The notes under the pieces are model-generated. The model made no database searches, was not told the origin of the DNA, and saw only the letters and a list, made by a program, of their open reading frames with translations. DNA of 64,000 bases from CATQGW01 sp965242565 (GTDB taxonomy: Bacteria; Chloroflexota; Dehalococcoidia; Bin125), in NCBI GenBank assembly GCA_965242565.1, contig OZ251457.1:124001-188000 (forward strand), written 5' to 3'. A program made the translations under genes and the position numbers. Positions 7,966 through 18,700 of this stretch are shown here, one piece after another; within the stretch, counting starts at the first letter, position 1, and every line of letters begins with the position of its first letter.

Positions 7966-8661
7966 TTACGCCACTCTGACCAGACATCCGCACGACGGGC
8001 ACTCGGTGGGACCGTCGGCGCGTCGCGCCCGGGTAATGATCATCGTCGGCAGCCTGAGGCGGCACTCGTCGCAGACGCCGCCGGCGACCTCGGCGACCAC
8101 CCGCGGCCGGCGGCGGCGGTACTCGTCGTAGATGCCCAGATCGGTCTCAGCCAGCCGCGCGCGCCGCTCATCGACCTGCCGGCTGAGCTCGTCGAGCTGC
8201 TCTTGCGCCTGTTCGCGCAGTTCGCGCAGTTCGGCTTGCTGACCGTTCCAGATGTTGAGCGAGGATTCGCGCAGCTGGCGCAGCCAGCGCTCGCCGTTGG
8301 CCGCCTCATCGGAATGATTGCGCGCGGCCAGCTCGGCGTCGCGCAGCTCGATCAAGTGCTGCCGCTGGCTGTAGAGGTCCCGCTGCAGATCTTCGAGCAC
8401 GCGGGGGTTCGTTTCCGCGCCGCCGTAGAGCCGCTTGTCGGCGGCGTCGATCCGCCGCTCGGCCGTCTCCACGGCGGCGGCCGCCTCGCGCAGCGCCCCC
8501 GCAGCCTGGGCCGCGATCTGCTCCTGCGCTTCGATTTCGCCGTCGAGCGCGTCAAGGTACGGATGATCAGCGACCTGATCGACGATCGTCTGAAGCATGC
8601 GGACGACGTCGTCGCGCCGCAGATCGACTTCCTGCAGCTCCTGCATCTCTTCGAGATCCAT
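7966..8661 (-). CDS. C4-type zinc-ribbon coiled-coil protein (DUF164/CdsZ-like)
   Basis: 231 residues. The N-terminal two-thirds is long charged coiled coil containing the family hallmark KRLYGGAETNPRVLEDLQRDL-like segment near residues 76-96. The C-terminus is a treble-clef/C4 zinc ribbon with CDEC (about 198-201) and CPSC (about 221-224). Homologues bind nucleic acid and have been linked to RNA/DNA metabolism. The exact role here is not deducible. A promoter-like TTGGCA-N18-TAGACT lies upstream, so it is probably the first gene of a cluster that continues into the recombinase-like gene (overlap or abutting) and rnhA. Confidence 0.88.
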   Translation of the reverse strand: MDLEEMQELQEVDLRRDDVVRMLQTIVDQVADHPYLDALDGEIEAQEQIAAQAAGALREAAAAVETAERRIDAADKRLYGGAETNPRVLEDLQRDLYSQRQHLIELRDAELAARNHSDEAANGERWLRQLRESSLNIWNGQQAELRELREQAQEQLDELSRQVDERRARLAETDLGIYDEYRRRRPRVVAEVAGGVCDECRLRLPTMIITRARRADGPTECPSCGCLVRVA

Positions 8662-8697
8662 GCGCCTCGCTTCTATTCCGGTGGCAGCGTTTGTCGC

Positions 8698-8727
8698 AGT
8701 CTATGCCCCATACCGCTCCACTGCCAA
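8698..8727 (-). promoter_or_regulatory. Candidate promoter for the zinc-ribbon/rnhA cluster
   Basis: TTGGCA (8722-8727, minus strand), an 18-base spacer and TAGACT (8698-8703), located 37 bp upstream of the start codon. By eye only. Confidence 0.35.
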
Positions 8728-8842
8728 CGAATGCCGCCGGCTGATGCCGTAACGCGGTCCGCCTGTGGATACGTCGGCGGCCGCTCGGCGGCGCCTCGAA
8801 CCGCCGCGCCGAGCTGAGGCGGGCAGGCCCTAGAATGCTGGC

Positions 8843-8886
8843 GGCCGACAGATCAACGGCAGACGAACGGCAGACAGCCGGCAGAT
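8843..8886. repeat. Short tandem CGGCAGA repeats upstream of SDR gene
   Basis: Four imperfect 11-12 bp units of the form AACGGCAGACG lie between a TAGAAT-like box (8831-8836) and the SDR start at 8911. They could be an operator; nothing in the sequence proves that. Confidence 0.35.
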
Positions 8887-8910
8887 GAGCCGCGGGATGG
8901 GAGTCTCCTC

Positions 8911-9696
8911 ATGGCTTTGCTTGACGGACGGAAGGCGCTGGTGACCGGCGCGAGTCGCGGGATCGGCGCGGACATCGCGCGGGGGCTGGCGGCGCACGGC
9001 GCGGCGGTCGCCGTCGCGGCGCGCTCCGACGAAGCATCGCCCGATCCGCGCCTGCCGGGCACCATCCGCACCGTGGCCGCCGAGATCAACGAGGCCGGCG
9101 GGACGGCCGTGCCCGTGCCGCTCGACGTGCGCAGCCCGGAGTCGATCGCGCAGGCCGTCGAGCAAACCGCGGCCAAGTTGGGCGGCCTCGACATTCTGGT
9201 CAACAACGCCGCCGTGCTCGTGCCGGGGTCGCTCGAATCGGTGCAGGACCGCCACATCGATCTGATCTGGCAGCTGGACCTGCGCGGTCCGGTGCTGCTC
9301 TGCAAAGCCGCCCTGCCGCACCTGAAGGCGAACGGCGGCGACATCATCAACATCTCCTCGGGCGCCGCCGACGCGCCCGGCCCCGGCCCCTACGACGACC
9401 CGCGTGAAGGCGGGCAGTTCTACGGCATGGTCAAGGCCGGGCTGGAGCGCATCACGCAGGGCATGGCGATGGAGCTCCAGCAGCACCGGATCGCCTGCAA
9501 CGTGCTCACGCTGCGCTACCTGATCAAGACGCCCGGCCACTGGTACGCGCTGACCACGCCCGACAATCCTCAGACTGAGTTCGAGGAAGCCGAATGGATG
9601 GCGCGCGCCTCGGTCTGGATCGCCGGCCAGCCGCCGAGCTACACGGGCAACATCGTCGACGACCGCGAGATGCGCGAGGATCTGGCCGCGTTGTAG
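8911..9696 (+). CDS. Short-chain dehydrogenase/reductase
   Basis: 261 residues, an NAD(P)-dependent oxidoreductase of the classical SDR type. The cofactor motif TGASRGIGADIA is at residues 12-23, NNAA follows ILV near 99-102, the catalytic Ser is in INISSG, and Tyr/Lys are in FYGMVK. The C-terminal region (WMARASVWIAGQPPSYTGNIV) matches the usual dimer-contact end. Substrate unknown. GGGAG precedes the ATG by seven bases. The gene ends four bases before the giant repeat protein, so the two may be cotranscribed, though a functional link is not obvious. It is transcribed divergently from the zinc-ribbon cluster. Confidence 0.88.
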   Translation: MALLDGRKALVTGASRGIGADIARGLAAHGAAVAVAARSDEASPDPRLPGTIRTVAAEINEAGGTAVPVPLDVRSPESIAQAVEQTAAKLGGLDILVNNAAVLVPGSLESVQDRHIDLIWQLDLRGPVLLCKAALPHLKANGGDIINISSGAADAPGPGPYDDPREGGQFYGMVKAGLERITQGMAMELQQHRIACNVLTLRYLIKTPGHWYALTTPDNPQTEFEEAEWMARASVWIAGQPPSYTGNIVDDREMREDLAAL

Positions 9697-9700
9697 CGAT

Positions 9701-12700
9701 GTGTCGGTGTCACGGGCGTCGCCGGCGCGATGGCTTCGGATTCAGCTGATCGCCCTTACCCTGGTGCTGGGCTTGGGCGTTGATAGCTCCAGCTCGGCGC
9801 AAGCGGATCCGCTCACGTTTGTGAGCGGCACAGTTGTCGGGGACGCCGTCACGCTGACATTCAGCGAGGCGCTCGACGCAACATCGGTTCCGTCGACATC
9901 GGCGTTCAAGGTACGCACCCACGGCTCATCGACGGTGCGCAGCGTCTCGAATGTGTCGATCAGCGGCTCGAGCGTCACGTTCGAGATCAATGTCTTCGTT
10001 GATCGGGCCGACGCGGCTACGGTTGAGTACTGCGCGAGCGGCTCCAACTGCGGCGGCGCGATTCGTTCGCAGGACGGCGCGCGTACGTTCACTTCATACG
10101 GCGCGCTGACGCCGATCACGACGCCCGGCCCCGCGCCGAAAGTCAGCGGTGTAACGGCTGTTGCGTACACCATCGCCATCGACTTTGATCGCGCGCTTGA
10201 TGCGTCCACCGTCCCGGCGACCTCGGCATTCACGGTGAACGGCTTCACCACGACGGTGCGCAAAGTGGTGATCGCGTCGCGCAAAGTGACTCTGCACGTC
10301 GTCCCGCCGGTGCCGCGCTGGCAGCACGCCGACAGCCTCAGCCTGAGCCTGACCTACACGCCGCCCTCCACCAACAGCCTGCGCACGCCGGCGCCGTCGG
10401 CGTATGTCGCCGCGTTCGACAGAAGATCGATTTCCGTGAACAACGGCAAACTCGTGGTATCGGACCTGGCGGTCGATGGAGCGGCGGTTGCTCTGACGTT
10501 CCGCGTGGATATCGACGAGAACCGCGAACCGTCCCTCGACCAGTTCAAAATCTGCGCCGAGGAGACGACCTCCGATTCGTCCTGCACCGACGCGACGAAT
10601 ATCGAGATCAGCGGCAAAGTCGTGACCGTGACGTTTCCGTCAACGGCCCTGGTTGCCGGCACGACAGTCTGGCTGCGCTACAGCGGAACGCGCCTGCGCG
10701 GGAGCAGCGGCTCCCGCACGGAGGTGCGCCGTATCGAAAATCATCGCATCGTGCTGCCCTCCACAGCCGCGCCCACGCTCTCGTCCGGGGCGGCCGACGG
10801 CTCCACTGTCGTGCTCACATTCGACAGCGCGCTGGACGATACGGCGGTCCCGACAGCCAGTACGTTCGAGGTCAACGGGACGGCGGCGTCGGCCGTCGCG
10901 ATCAGCGGTTCGCAAGTCACGCTCACGCTCGCCAGCGCCATAGCCGAAGGCGCGGCGGTCTCCGTTGAGTACACCGCGACCGGGACGACCAAACTACAGG
11001 GCGCGAACGGCGTTGCAGTGGCGACGTTCACGTCGAGCGTGACGAACAATACCGACACCGCGCCGGCCCCGGCTTCGACTTCGGTCAACGCTGCGGAGTT
11101 GTCGATCACGTTCGATCAGGCGCTCGATACCGCATCAGTCCCCGCCGCTTCCGACTTCGCAGTCTCGGTCAACGCTGCGACGGCGACGGTCAGCGCCGTC
11201 GCGCTCGCCGGTTCGACGGCGTCGCTGACCCTCGCAAGCGCGGTCGATGCGGACGATGCGGTGACCGTCTCCTATACGCAGCCGACCGCCGGCGGTCTGC
11301 GCGACTCAACGTCGAATCGGACTGCGTCGTTCGGGCCGCTGACCGCTGCGAATGCGACGGCTCCGACTCCGGCGTCTGCGACTGTTAATGGCGCTCTGCT
11401 GACGATCACGTTCAACGCCGACCTCGATACGGCCAACACACCGCTCGCCGCCGCGTTCACCGTCGCCGGCCGCACTGTCGCCACGCCGACTGTGGGAACA
11501 CGCAGCGTCGGGTTGTCGCTCACGCCGGCAGTGAACGAAGGCGCGACGATCACCGTCTCATATGATGCCGCGCTGGCCGGGAGCGGAGCACTCGAAGGCG
11601 CGGGCGGCTCTGCGGTGGCCTCGTTCAGCTCGCTCGGCGTTACGAACGAGACCGACAGCGCCCCCGCCTACGTGAGCGGGAGCGTCAATGGCGCGGCGAT
11701 CACGCTGACGTTCGATCAGAACCTCGACGCCGCGTCCGTACCGCCGGTCGTCACCCAGGGCCTCAGCACGAGCAGCGCCTTCCGCGTGACGGTGAACGAT
11801 CTGCGCGTGCGCTACAGCGCAACCAGTGCCAGCGGCTCAACGGTCACGATCACGCTCCTGGCGGCGGTCGCGCCCTCGGATGTCGTGAAAGTGCAATACC
11901 AGCTGCAGACGAACAAGCCCTTGCAGGACACATCGACACCGGCCAACCAGGCGCCGTCGTTCGACTTCCAAACGCTGACCAATACGACACCTGCGCGGGC
12001 GTCATCCGCCACGGTGACCGGCTGGACGCTCGTAGTAGCGTTCAGCGGCTCACTGGACACCGATCCGCTGCCCGACAAATCGGCGTTTTCGGCGACCAGC
12101 GGCGCCGACAGCCTGACGATCGACAGTCTCTCCGCGAGCGGCTCGACGCTCTCGTTGCGTCTCGCTACGGCGGTCGACCGAACGGCTGCCGTGCGAGTGG
12201 CGTACACGCCGCCGATGACCAATCCACTGATGGACTCGAATAGTCGAGCTGTCCCGGCGTTCACGCTCGACGCGACCAACAACACACCGACAGCGCCGAC
12301 CGTGAGCACGGCCACAGCCGACGGCGCGACCGTGACCGTAACGTTCAACCGCACCCTGTCTTCGACATCCACGACTGCCGTATCCGCCTTCACGGTGAAC
12401 ACCGCAGCGCCGACAAATGCGGAAGTGACGAGCGGGCAGCTGGTGCTGACAGTGTCGCCGGCGATTACGGAAGGCGTCGCCGTATCGGTTGCCTACACGC
12501 CCTCCGCAACCGCGATGCTCAAGGACGTACACGGTTTGTCGGTTGCGGCGTTTACGACCAGCGCAACGAACAACACGGACGTGGCGCCGTCGGTGTCGTC
12601 CGCGACCGCAACGGCGCAAGCGCTGTCTTTGGTGTTCGATCAGACACTGGACGGTACATCAACGCCGCCGAAGTCGGCGTTCAGCCTCGGCAGCGGCGCG

Positions 12701-15700
12701 CCCGCCGTCACCGGCGTTTCGATCTCGGGCAAGACCGTCACGCTCGCTCTGGCATGCTGCGTGCTGCCGAGCGACACCGTCCGGCTGACCTACACGCCCG
12801 ATGCATCAAAGCCGCTGCGCGATCCGACCAGTAACGCGGTAACGGGCTTCGCAGTCGATGTCACGAACAACGCGCAGCAAGGGCCGTCGCTCTCGTCGGC
12901 CGTCGTGACGGGCGATGACTTACGCCTGACGTTCAGCGCCGCTCTCGATACCGCCTCCAAGCCGCCGCTGACGTCTTTCACGGTGACTGTCGGTACGCAA
13001 ACGACGTCGATCTCCAGCGTCTCGATCGCCGGCAAGGTCGTCACACTTGATCTGTCAGCCGCCGTCGCGGGCGACGAGACGGTGAAGCTGGCCTATCAAC
13101 TGCCGACCGCCAATCCACTGCGCAGCGCCGGAGGTGCGGTTGCCGCGCCATTCTCGAATCAAGCCGTCGCAAACCAAAGCCCGCCGCTGATCACATCCGC
13201 GACGGTCAACGGCTCGACCCTGACGCTTGGGTTCGATACCGCGCTAAACACGTCAGTGAGCCCCGGCGTCACGGCCTTCACGCTGACGGGAGCGACGGCC
13301 AGCTCGGTTGCAGTATCCGCGAGCTCGGTTACGATCACGCTGAGCGCCGCCGTCGCCGAGGCTGCGTCGGTGCGCCTCGCCTACTCACCCCCAACAGATA
13401 TGACGAAGGGCATCGAGGGGACGAACGGCATCCGCCTCGGAGCGGTCGCCGCTCGAAACGTCGACAACGCAACCGATACGACGCCCGTAGTCGCGTCGGC
13501 GACGGTCAATCTTGCGCAGGCGCGAGTCGTTTTCGATCAGGCGCTTGCCGCGGCGCATGTGCCGGCGGCGACGGCGTTCACCATGACTCCGGCGTCGGCG
13601 GCTGTGAGCGGCGTGGCCGTCTCCGGCAGTACCGTAACGCTGACGCTGGCACAGGCCGTCGCGGAAGGCGCCTCGGCGGCACTTGCCTATGCGCCTCCGG
13701 CGTCCGGTGCGCTGCGCGACGCTACCGGCAACCAGGTCGCGGCCTTCAGCATATCGTTGCAGAATCAGACGGACACTGCGCCGGTCCTGACCGCGAGCGT
13801 CGTGAACGGAGCGACGCTCACGCTCACGTTCGACCAGGCGCTCGATGCGACGGCCAGCCCTCCGGTCACGCAGTTCGTTGTGACTGGGACCACGGCGTCT
13901 GCGATCACCATCGACGGCGACGACGCTACGATCACGCTCGGCGCGGCGGTAGCCGACGGCGCGGCGATCACGGTGCAGTATACGGCCCCTGCCAGCGGCG
14001 GGTTTCAGGACGCGAGCGGCAATGGGGTTGCGTCGTTTTCGACCCGACCCTCGAACAGTACCGACACCGCGCCGATGGCGACAGCTGCCACCGTCAACGC
14101 GAGCGGCACGGAACTGCAAATCACCTTCTCCGAAGCGCTCAGCGAGGCCGCGGCGGACCTCCCGACCGCGACTGCGTTTACGCTCAACGGTACGGCGGCG
14201 TCGGTCAGCGCCGTCGCCGTGAGCGGCGCAGTGGCGACGCTCACACTGAGCTCGTCCGTGAAGGAAGGCGAGACGATCTCGGTTGCATATGCGGTCGGCG
14301 GATCAAAACTGCTGCGCGACGCCGATCAGGGGCGGGGCGCGGTGGCGGCGTTCTCGATCAATGCGGCCAATCCGGTCGACTACGCCGCGTCGCCGTCCAC
14401 TGCCGCAGTCAGCGGAAGCACGCTGACGATCACGTTCGACCAGGCAATCAAGGCGAGCGTCGTTCCGGCGGCGACAACGTTTGCCGTCACGGTAGGCGGG
14501 GCGTCGGTCGCGGTCGGCGCCGTCGCGATCAGCGGGAGCGAGGTCGCGCTGACTCTCGCAAGCGCCGCGACTGCCGCCCAGGCGGTGAGCGTTTCGTATA
14601 CGAAGCCGATGACGGGAGGACTGGAAGACTTGTCCGGCCTGCAAACCACGTCGTTCGGTCCGCTGGTCGCTGCGAACGTTACGCCGCCGGCTCTCCAATC
14701 CGTCGTCGTCGACGGCGACACGATGACGCTCACGTTTGACGAGATGCTCGACACCGCGGCGGTTCCCGACGCTTCGGCGTTCACGATGGTCGGAGCGACC
14801 GTTTCCGTAGTCGCGGTCAGCGGCAAAACGGTGACGCTGACGCTGGCCGCGGCTGTGCATGAAACAACGAGTTTCAGACTGACGTATACGCAGCCGACGA
14901 CCGCATCAAAGCGGCTCACGGGAACGAACGGCGCATTCGTTGCTGCGTTCCGCGGCGTTACGGTGGACAACCGGACGGACACGGCGCCCGCCGTCGCGGC
15001 CGCAGTCGTGAACGGAGATCAGGCGACGATCACGTTCGATCAGGATCTCGACACATCGTCAACGCCGGCCAAAGCCCGTTTCACGCTCGCCGGGACGACG
15101 CGGACGGTCGCGATGGTGAACGTTCGGAACGGCGCGGTGTCGGGTCTCGGAGAGGCGCAACTGACACTCAGCGGCGCTGTCCATGAAGGAGCTGAAATCA
15201 CGATTACGTACCAACCGGCGACGGGCGCCGCCGGCTTCCTGGATCCGGAAGGCAATGCCGCTGCCGCGTTCTCGAAGGTGGCTGAGAATACCACCGATAC
15301 GGCGCCGCTGCCTGTAAGCGGTTCGGTCGACGGCGTCACGGTCCTCGTCTCGTTTGATCAACCGCTGGATCTCACAAGCGAACCGGCGACATCGAAGTTC
15401 TCTTTGTCGGGTGTGACTGCGACGGTTTCGACTGTGCGTCTGCGCAACGACGACGCGGCGAAGACGGGATCGCTGGAGCTGACGTTGAGCGCAGCAGTGG
15501 CTGAAGGCGCAGCGATAGCGCTCACGTATACAGCGCCCACGGCGCTCGAGCTCAGCAACATGCCGGGCCTGAAGTATCTCCGCGACCAGCAGCGCAACGC
15601 CGCCTCGCTCAACAACTTCGCGCTGACGAATCTGACCGATACTGCGCCGGTCGTGAGCAGCGCCACAGTAGACGGCGCCGCGCTCACTGTCCTGTTCGAT

Positions 15701-18700
15701 CAGGCGCTGGATGCCGGCTCCATACCTCCGGCGAGTGCATTCTCCGTCAGCGGCGGGCGTGTGGTGGACAGCGTCTCGATCACCGGCGCCGAGCTCAGGT
15801 TGACTCTGACGGCCGCTGTCATCGACGGCGACTCGCTGCGGCTGTCGTACAGCACCGACACAGGCAACCGTCTGCGCGATCTGACGGACAACAACGCCGC
15901 GGCGTTCTCGGTTGATGTGGACAACGTCACGGACACTGCGCCGACGCCGCAATCGGCGGTAACCGACACAACTGGCGCGTCGCTGAAACTGACGCTGAAC
16001 GAGGCGGTGAAGGAGGGCAGCGGCACTGGGGCGCTCAAGGATGCGTTCACGCTCGATGGGAGCGTTGCGCAGATCGCGTCCGTCGCCGTGAACGACGCAG
16101 TGGCGACGCTCACATTTTCCTCAGGACACGAGGTGCATGAGCTGGAGACGATCACGCTGGAGTACGCACCCGCATCCGGCGCGGTCCGGCTGCTCGATGC
16201 CGATCAAGGCGCGATGGCCGTGGCGGACTTCCAGATCGCCGTCACAAACGACACCGACACGGCGCCTGTTGTGCAGAGCATGTCGGTAGACGGCGCGGTT
16301 ATCACGATCGTCTTCGACCAGCCGTTGGCGGGCGCAGTCGGACCTCCCTATCTGAACGAGATCGGCCAGCGACTCAATGCCTTCCGCATCAACGTAGCCG
16401 GAGCGCATCGGCCGTTTCAGCGAGTCGAGATCGACCAGAAGCAGGTGTTGGTTCGCCTCGCATCCCCGGTCGCGTCGACCGACACGGTGACGCTGCAATA
16501 TCAAGAACAGCAGATATCTCCACTCGCCGATCAGTCGGACGAGCCTAACCGGGTGCTGTCGTTCGATCCGCAGACGGTGATGAACGTTACCGCGGCGGCG
16601 CCGGTGTCGGCGACGATTGACGGCGCGACGCTGCTCGTGGTGTTCGATGCGGCGCTGAGCGCCACGGCGCCGGGAACGGCCGCGTTTGCGGTCGAAGTGG
16701 ACGACGTCGCCGTCGCGTTGTCGTCGGCGTCGGTTTCCGGCTCCACGTTGAGCTTGACGCTGGGCGCGGCAGTTGCGGAGGGCGCATCGGTCACGGTTGC
16801 GTACACGCCGCCGACGGCGATGTCGGGCGTTGCGGGATTGACCGATGCTCAGAGCCGCGCGGTCCGCGCGTTTTCGCGCAGCGTGACGAACGCGACCGAC
16901 ACGACGCCGATCCCGCTGGGAGCGACGGTTGATCGCGCGACAGTGTCGGTTCAATTCGATCAACCCGTCTCTGGCGCGCCAACCGCCGCGGCGTTCGCAG
17001 TAACGGAGGCGGGAGCGGCGCGGACCATCGTGCGCGTAGAGGTTGACGATGACGAGCTGATCCTGTCGCTGGCGGCGAATGTCGACGAAGGGACGGCTGT
17101 CCGCGTTGCCTATACCGCGCCGGCCACGGGCGGGCTGTCCGACGCAACGAATAACGCCGTTGCCGATTTCGCGCTCGACGCGCGCAACGTGACCGCGCTT
17201 GGGCCGCGCCCCGTGCGCGCGGAGGCTCGGCTTACGGAACTGATCGTCACGTTCGACAAAGCTCTAGACGCATCGCAGCCGCCTCCCGCGTCGGCGTTTT
17301 CCGTTAGTTGGGCGCCCGATGTCGTCGAAGTGGTCGAGATCGCCGGCTCAACGCTCACGCTGCGGTTGGCCGAACCCGGCGCAGGCCCGGACTCGCGGAT
17401 GCGACTCCGCTACCGCGCATCGAACGGCAGGTTGCGCGGTACTGCGGGCCTCGCCGTGCCAAACTTCACCGTCCGTGTTGAGGACATGGGCAAACCGCCG
17501 AAGCTGACGCGAGTCGTCGGTTCGCACGACGCGCTCACCCTGTTCTTCGACGGGCCGCTGTCGCACCGCCATACCCCGCCGCTCTCCTGGTGGCACGTCT
17601 TGGTCGAGGGCGAGCGCATTCCGGTGAGTTTCGTCGAAGTATCGCGCCGCACGGTGGTACTGGTGCTCAAGTCTGCTTTGCCGGATGACGGCTCGTTCAT
17701 CACGGTGTACTACGCGCCGCGCGAGACTGGCAGCCGCAATCTGCGCGGCGCGGCGGGTCACCGCCTACAGACGCTCGCCGCCGCCGTGGAGAACTATACG
17801 CAGCACCCGCCAGTTGTGGTCGAGGCGGTGGTAGACGGCGCCGACCTCTCGCTGCGGCTCAGCGAAGCTGTGCATTCGGAGAACGCCGATGCCGGCTGGT
17901 TCAGCGTTCAGGCCGACGGGCGGCCGCTGGACGTTGTCAGCGCAGACTGGGGGGAGCGCTCCGTAGTCTTGCGGTTGAGCCGCGCTGTCACGACACGGGA
18001 GGCGGTTACACTGCGTTACTCGCCCGGAGGAGGAATAGGCGTGGTCGATCCGGCCGGGCTGGCGCTCGCCCCGTTTGAGATCGATGTGGATAACGAGACG
18101 CCGCTGGCCGACACGTTGGTCGGCCGGCAGGCGGCGGCCGAGCTTCGAGCGCGTGGAACGCCCGATCAGCCGTTCGCGGCTGCGCTGCGACGCGAACTGG
18201 TCCGCGAGCTCGGCTGGCGCGGCGGCCTGACCGCGCTGCTGGACACTCGGTGGTTGCGTCGGGATCGCGTTGCGCATAGCGCGGGAACACCGGCGTTTAC
18301 CGCTGAGCGGGTCCGGCTGCCGGATGGGGTCGGCCCTGTGCAGATCGAGCTGCGGCCGGTGGGGAACCGGGCGTTGCTGCGGGACGTATTGGACGGCCCG
18401 GCCGGGATGGTGTGGGAGCGCGACGAGGACGCGCCGTCGGTGCTGTCGGCGTGGCGGGTGGATCTGACCGACGATACGGGCGCTCCGTTGTACGGATCGG
18501 CGGTGTTGTCGGTTGAGTTGCCGCTGCCGCCGTCGGATGCGCCGCTTGCCGTGGTCGTCTTCGACTTGCACCGCGGTACCTGGGAGCGGCAGGAGTACGA
18601 AGTAGGCGAGGGCGTAGCGCGACTGCGCGTTGTTGCGCCGGCTGTCATCGCGTTCGTCGCGTTGCCGCTGGTTGACGTTGTTCTGGGGGCGGCCGCGACG

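Noticed and set aside
6545..7987. Active integrase marking a prophage or integrative element
   Set aside because: Catalytic Ser and Arg positions are replaced, flanks are housekeeping genes, and no attachment repeats were seen.
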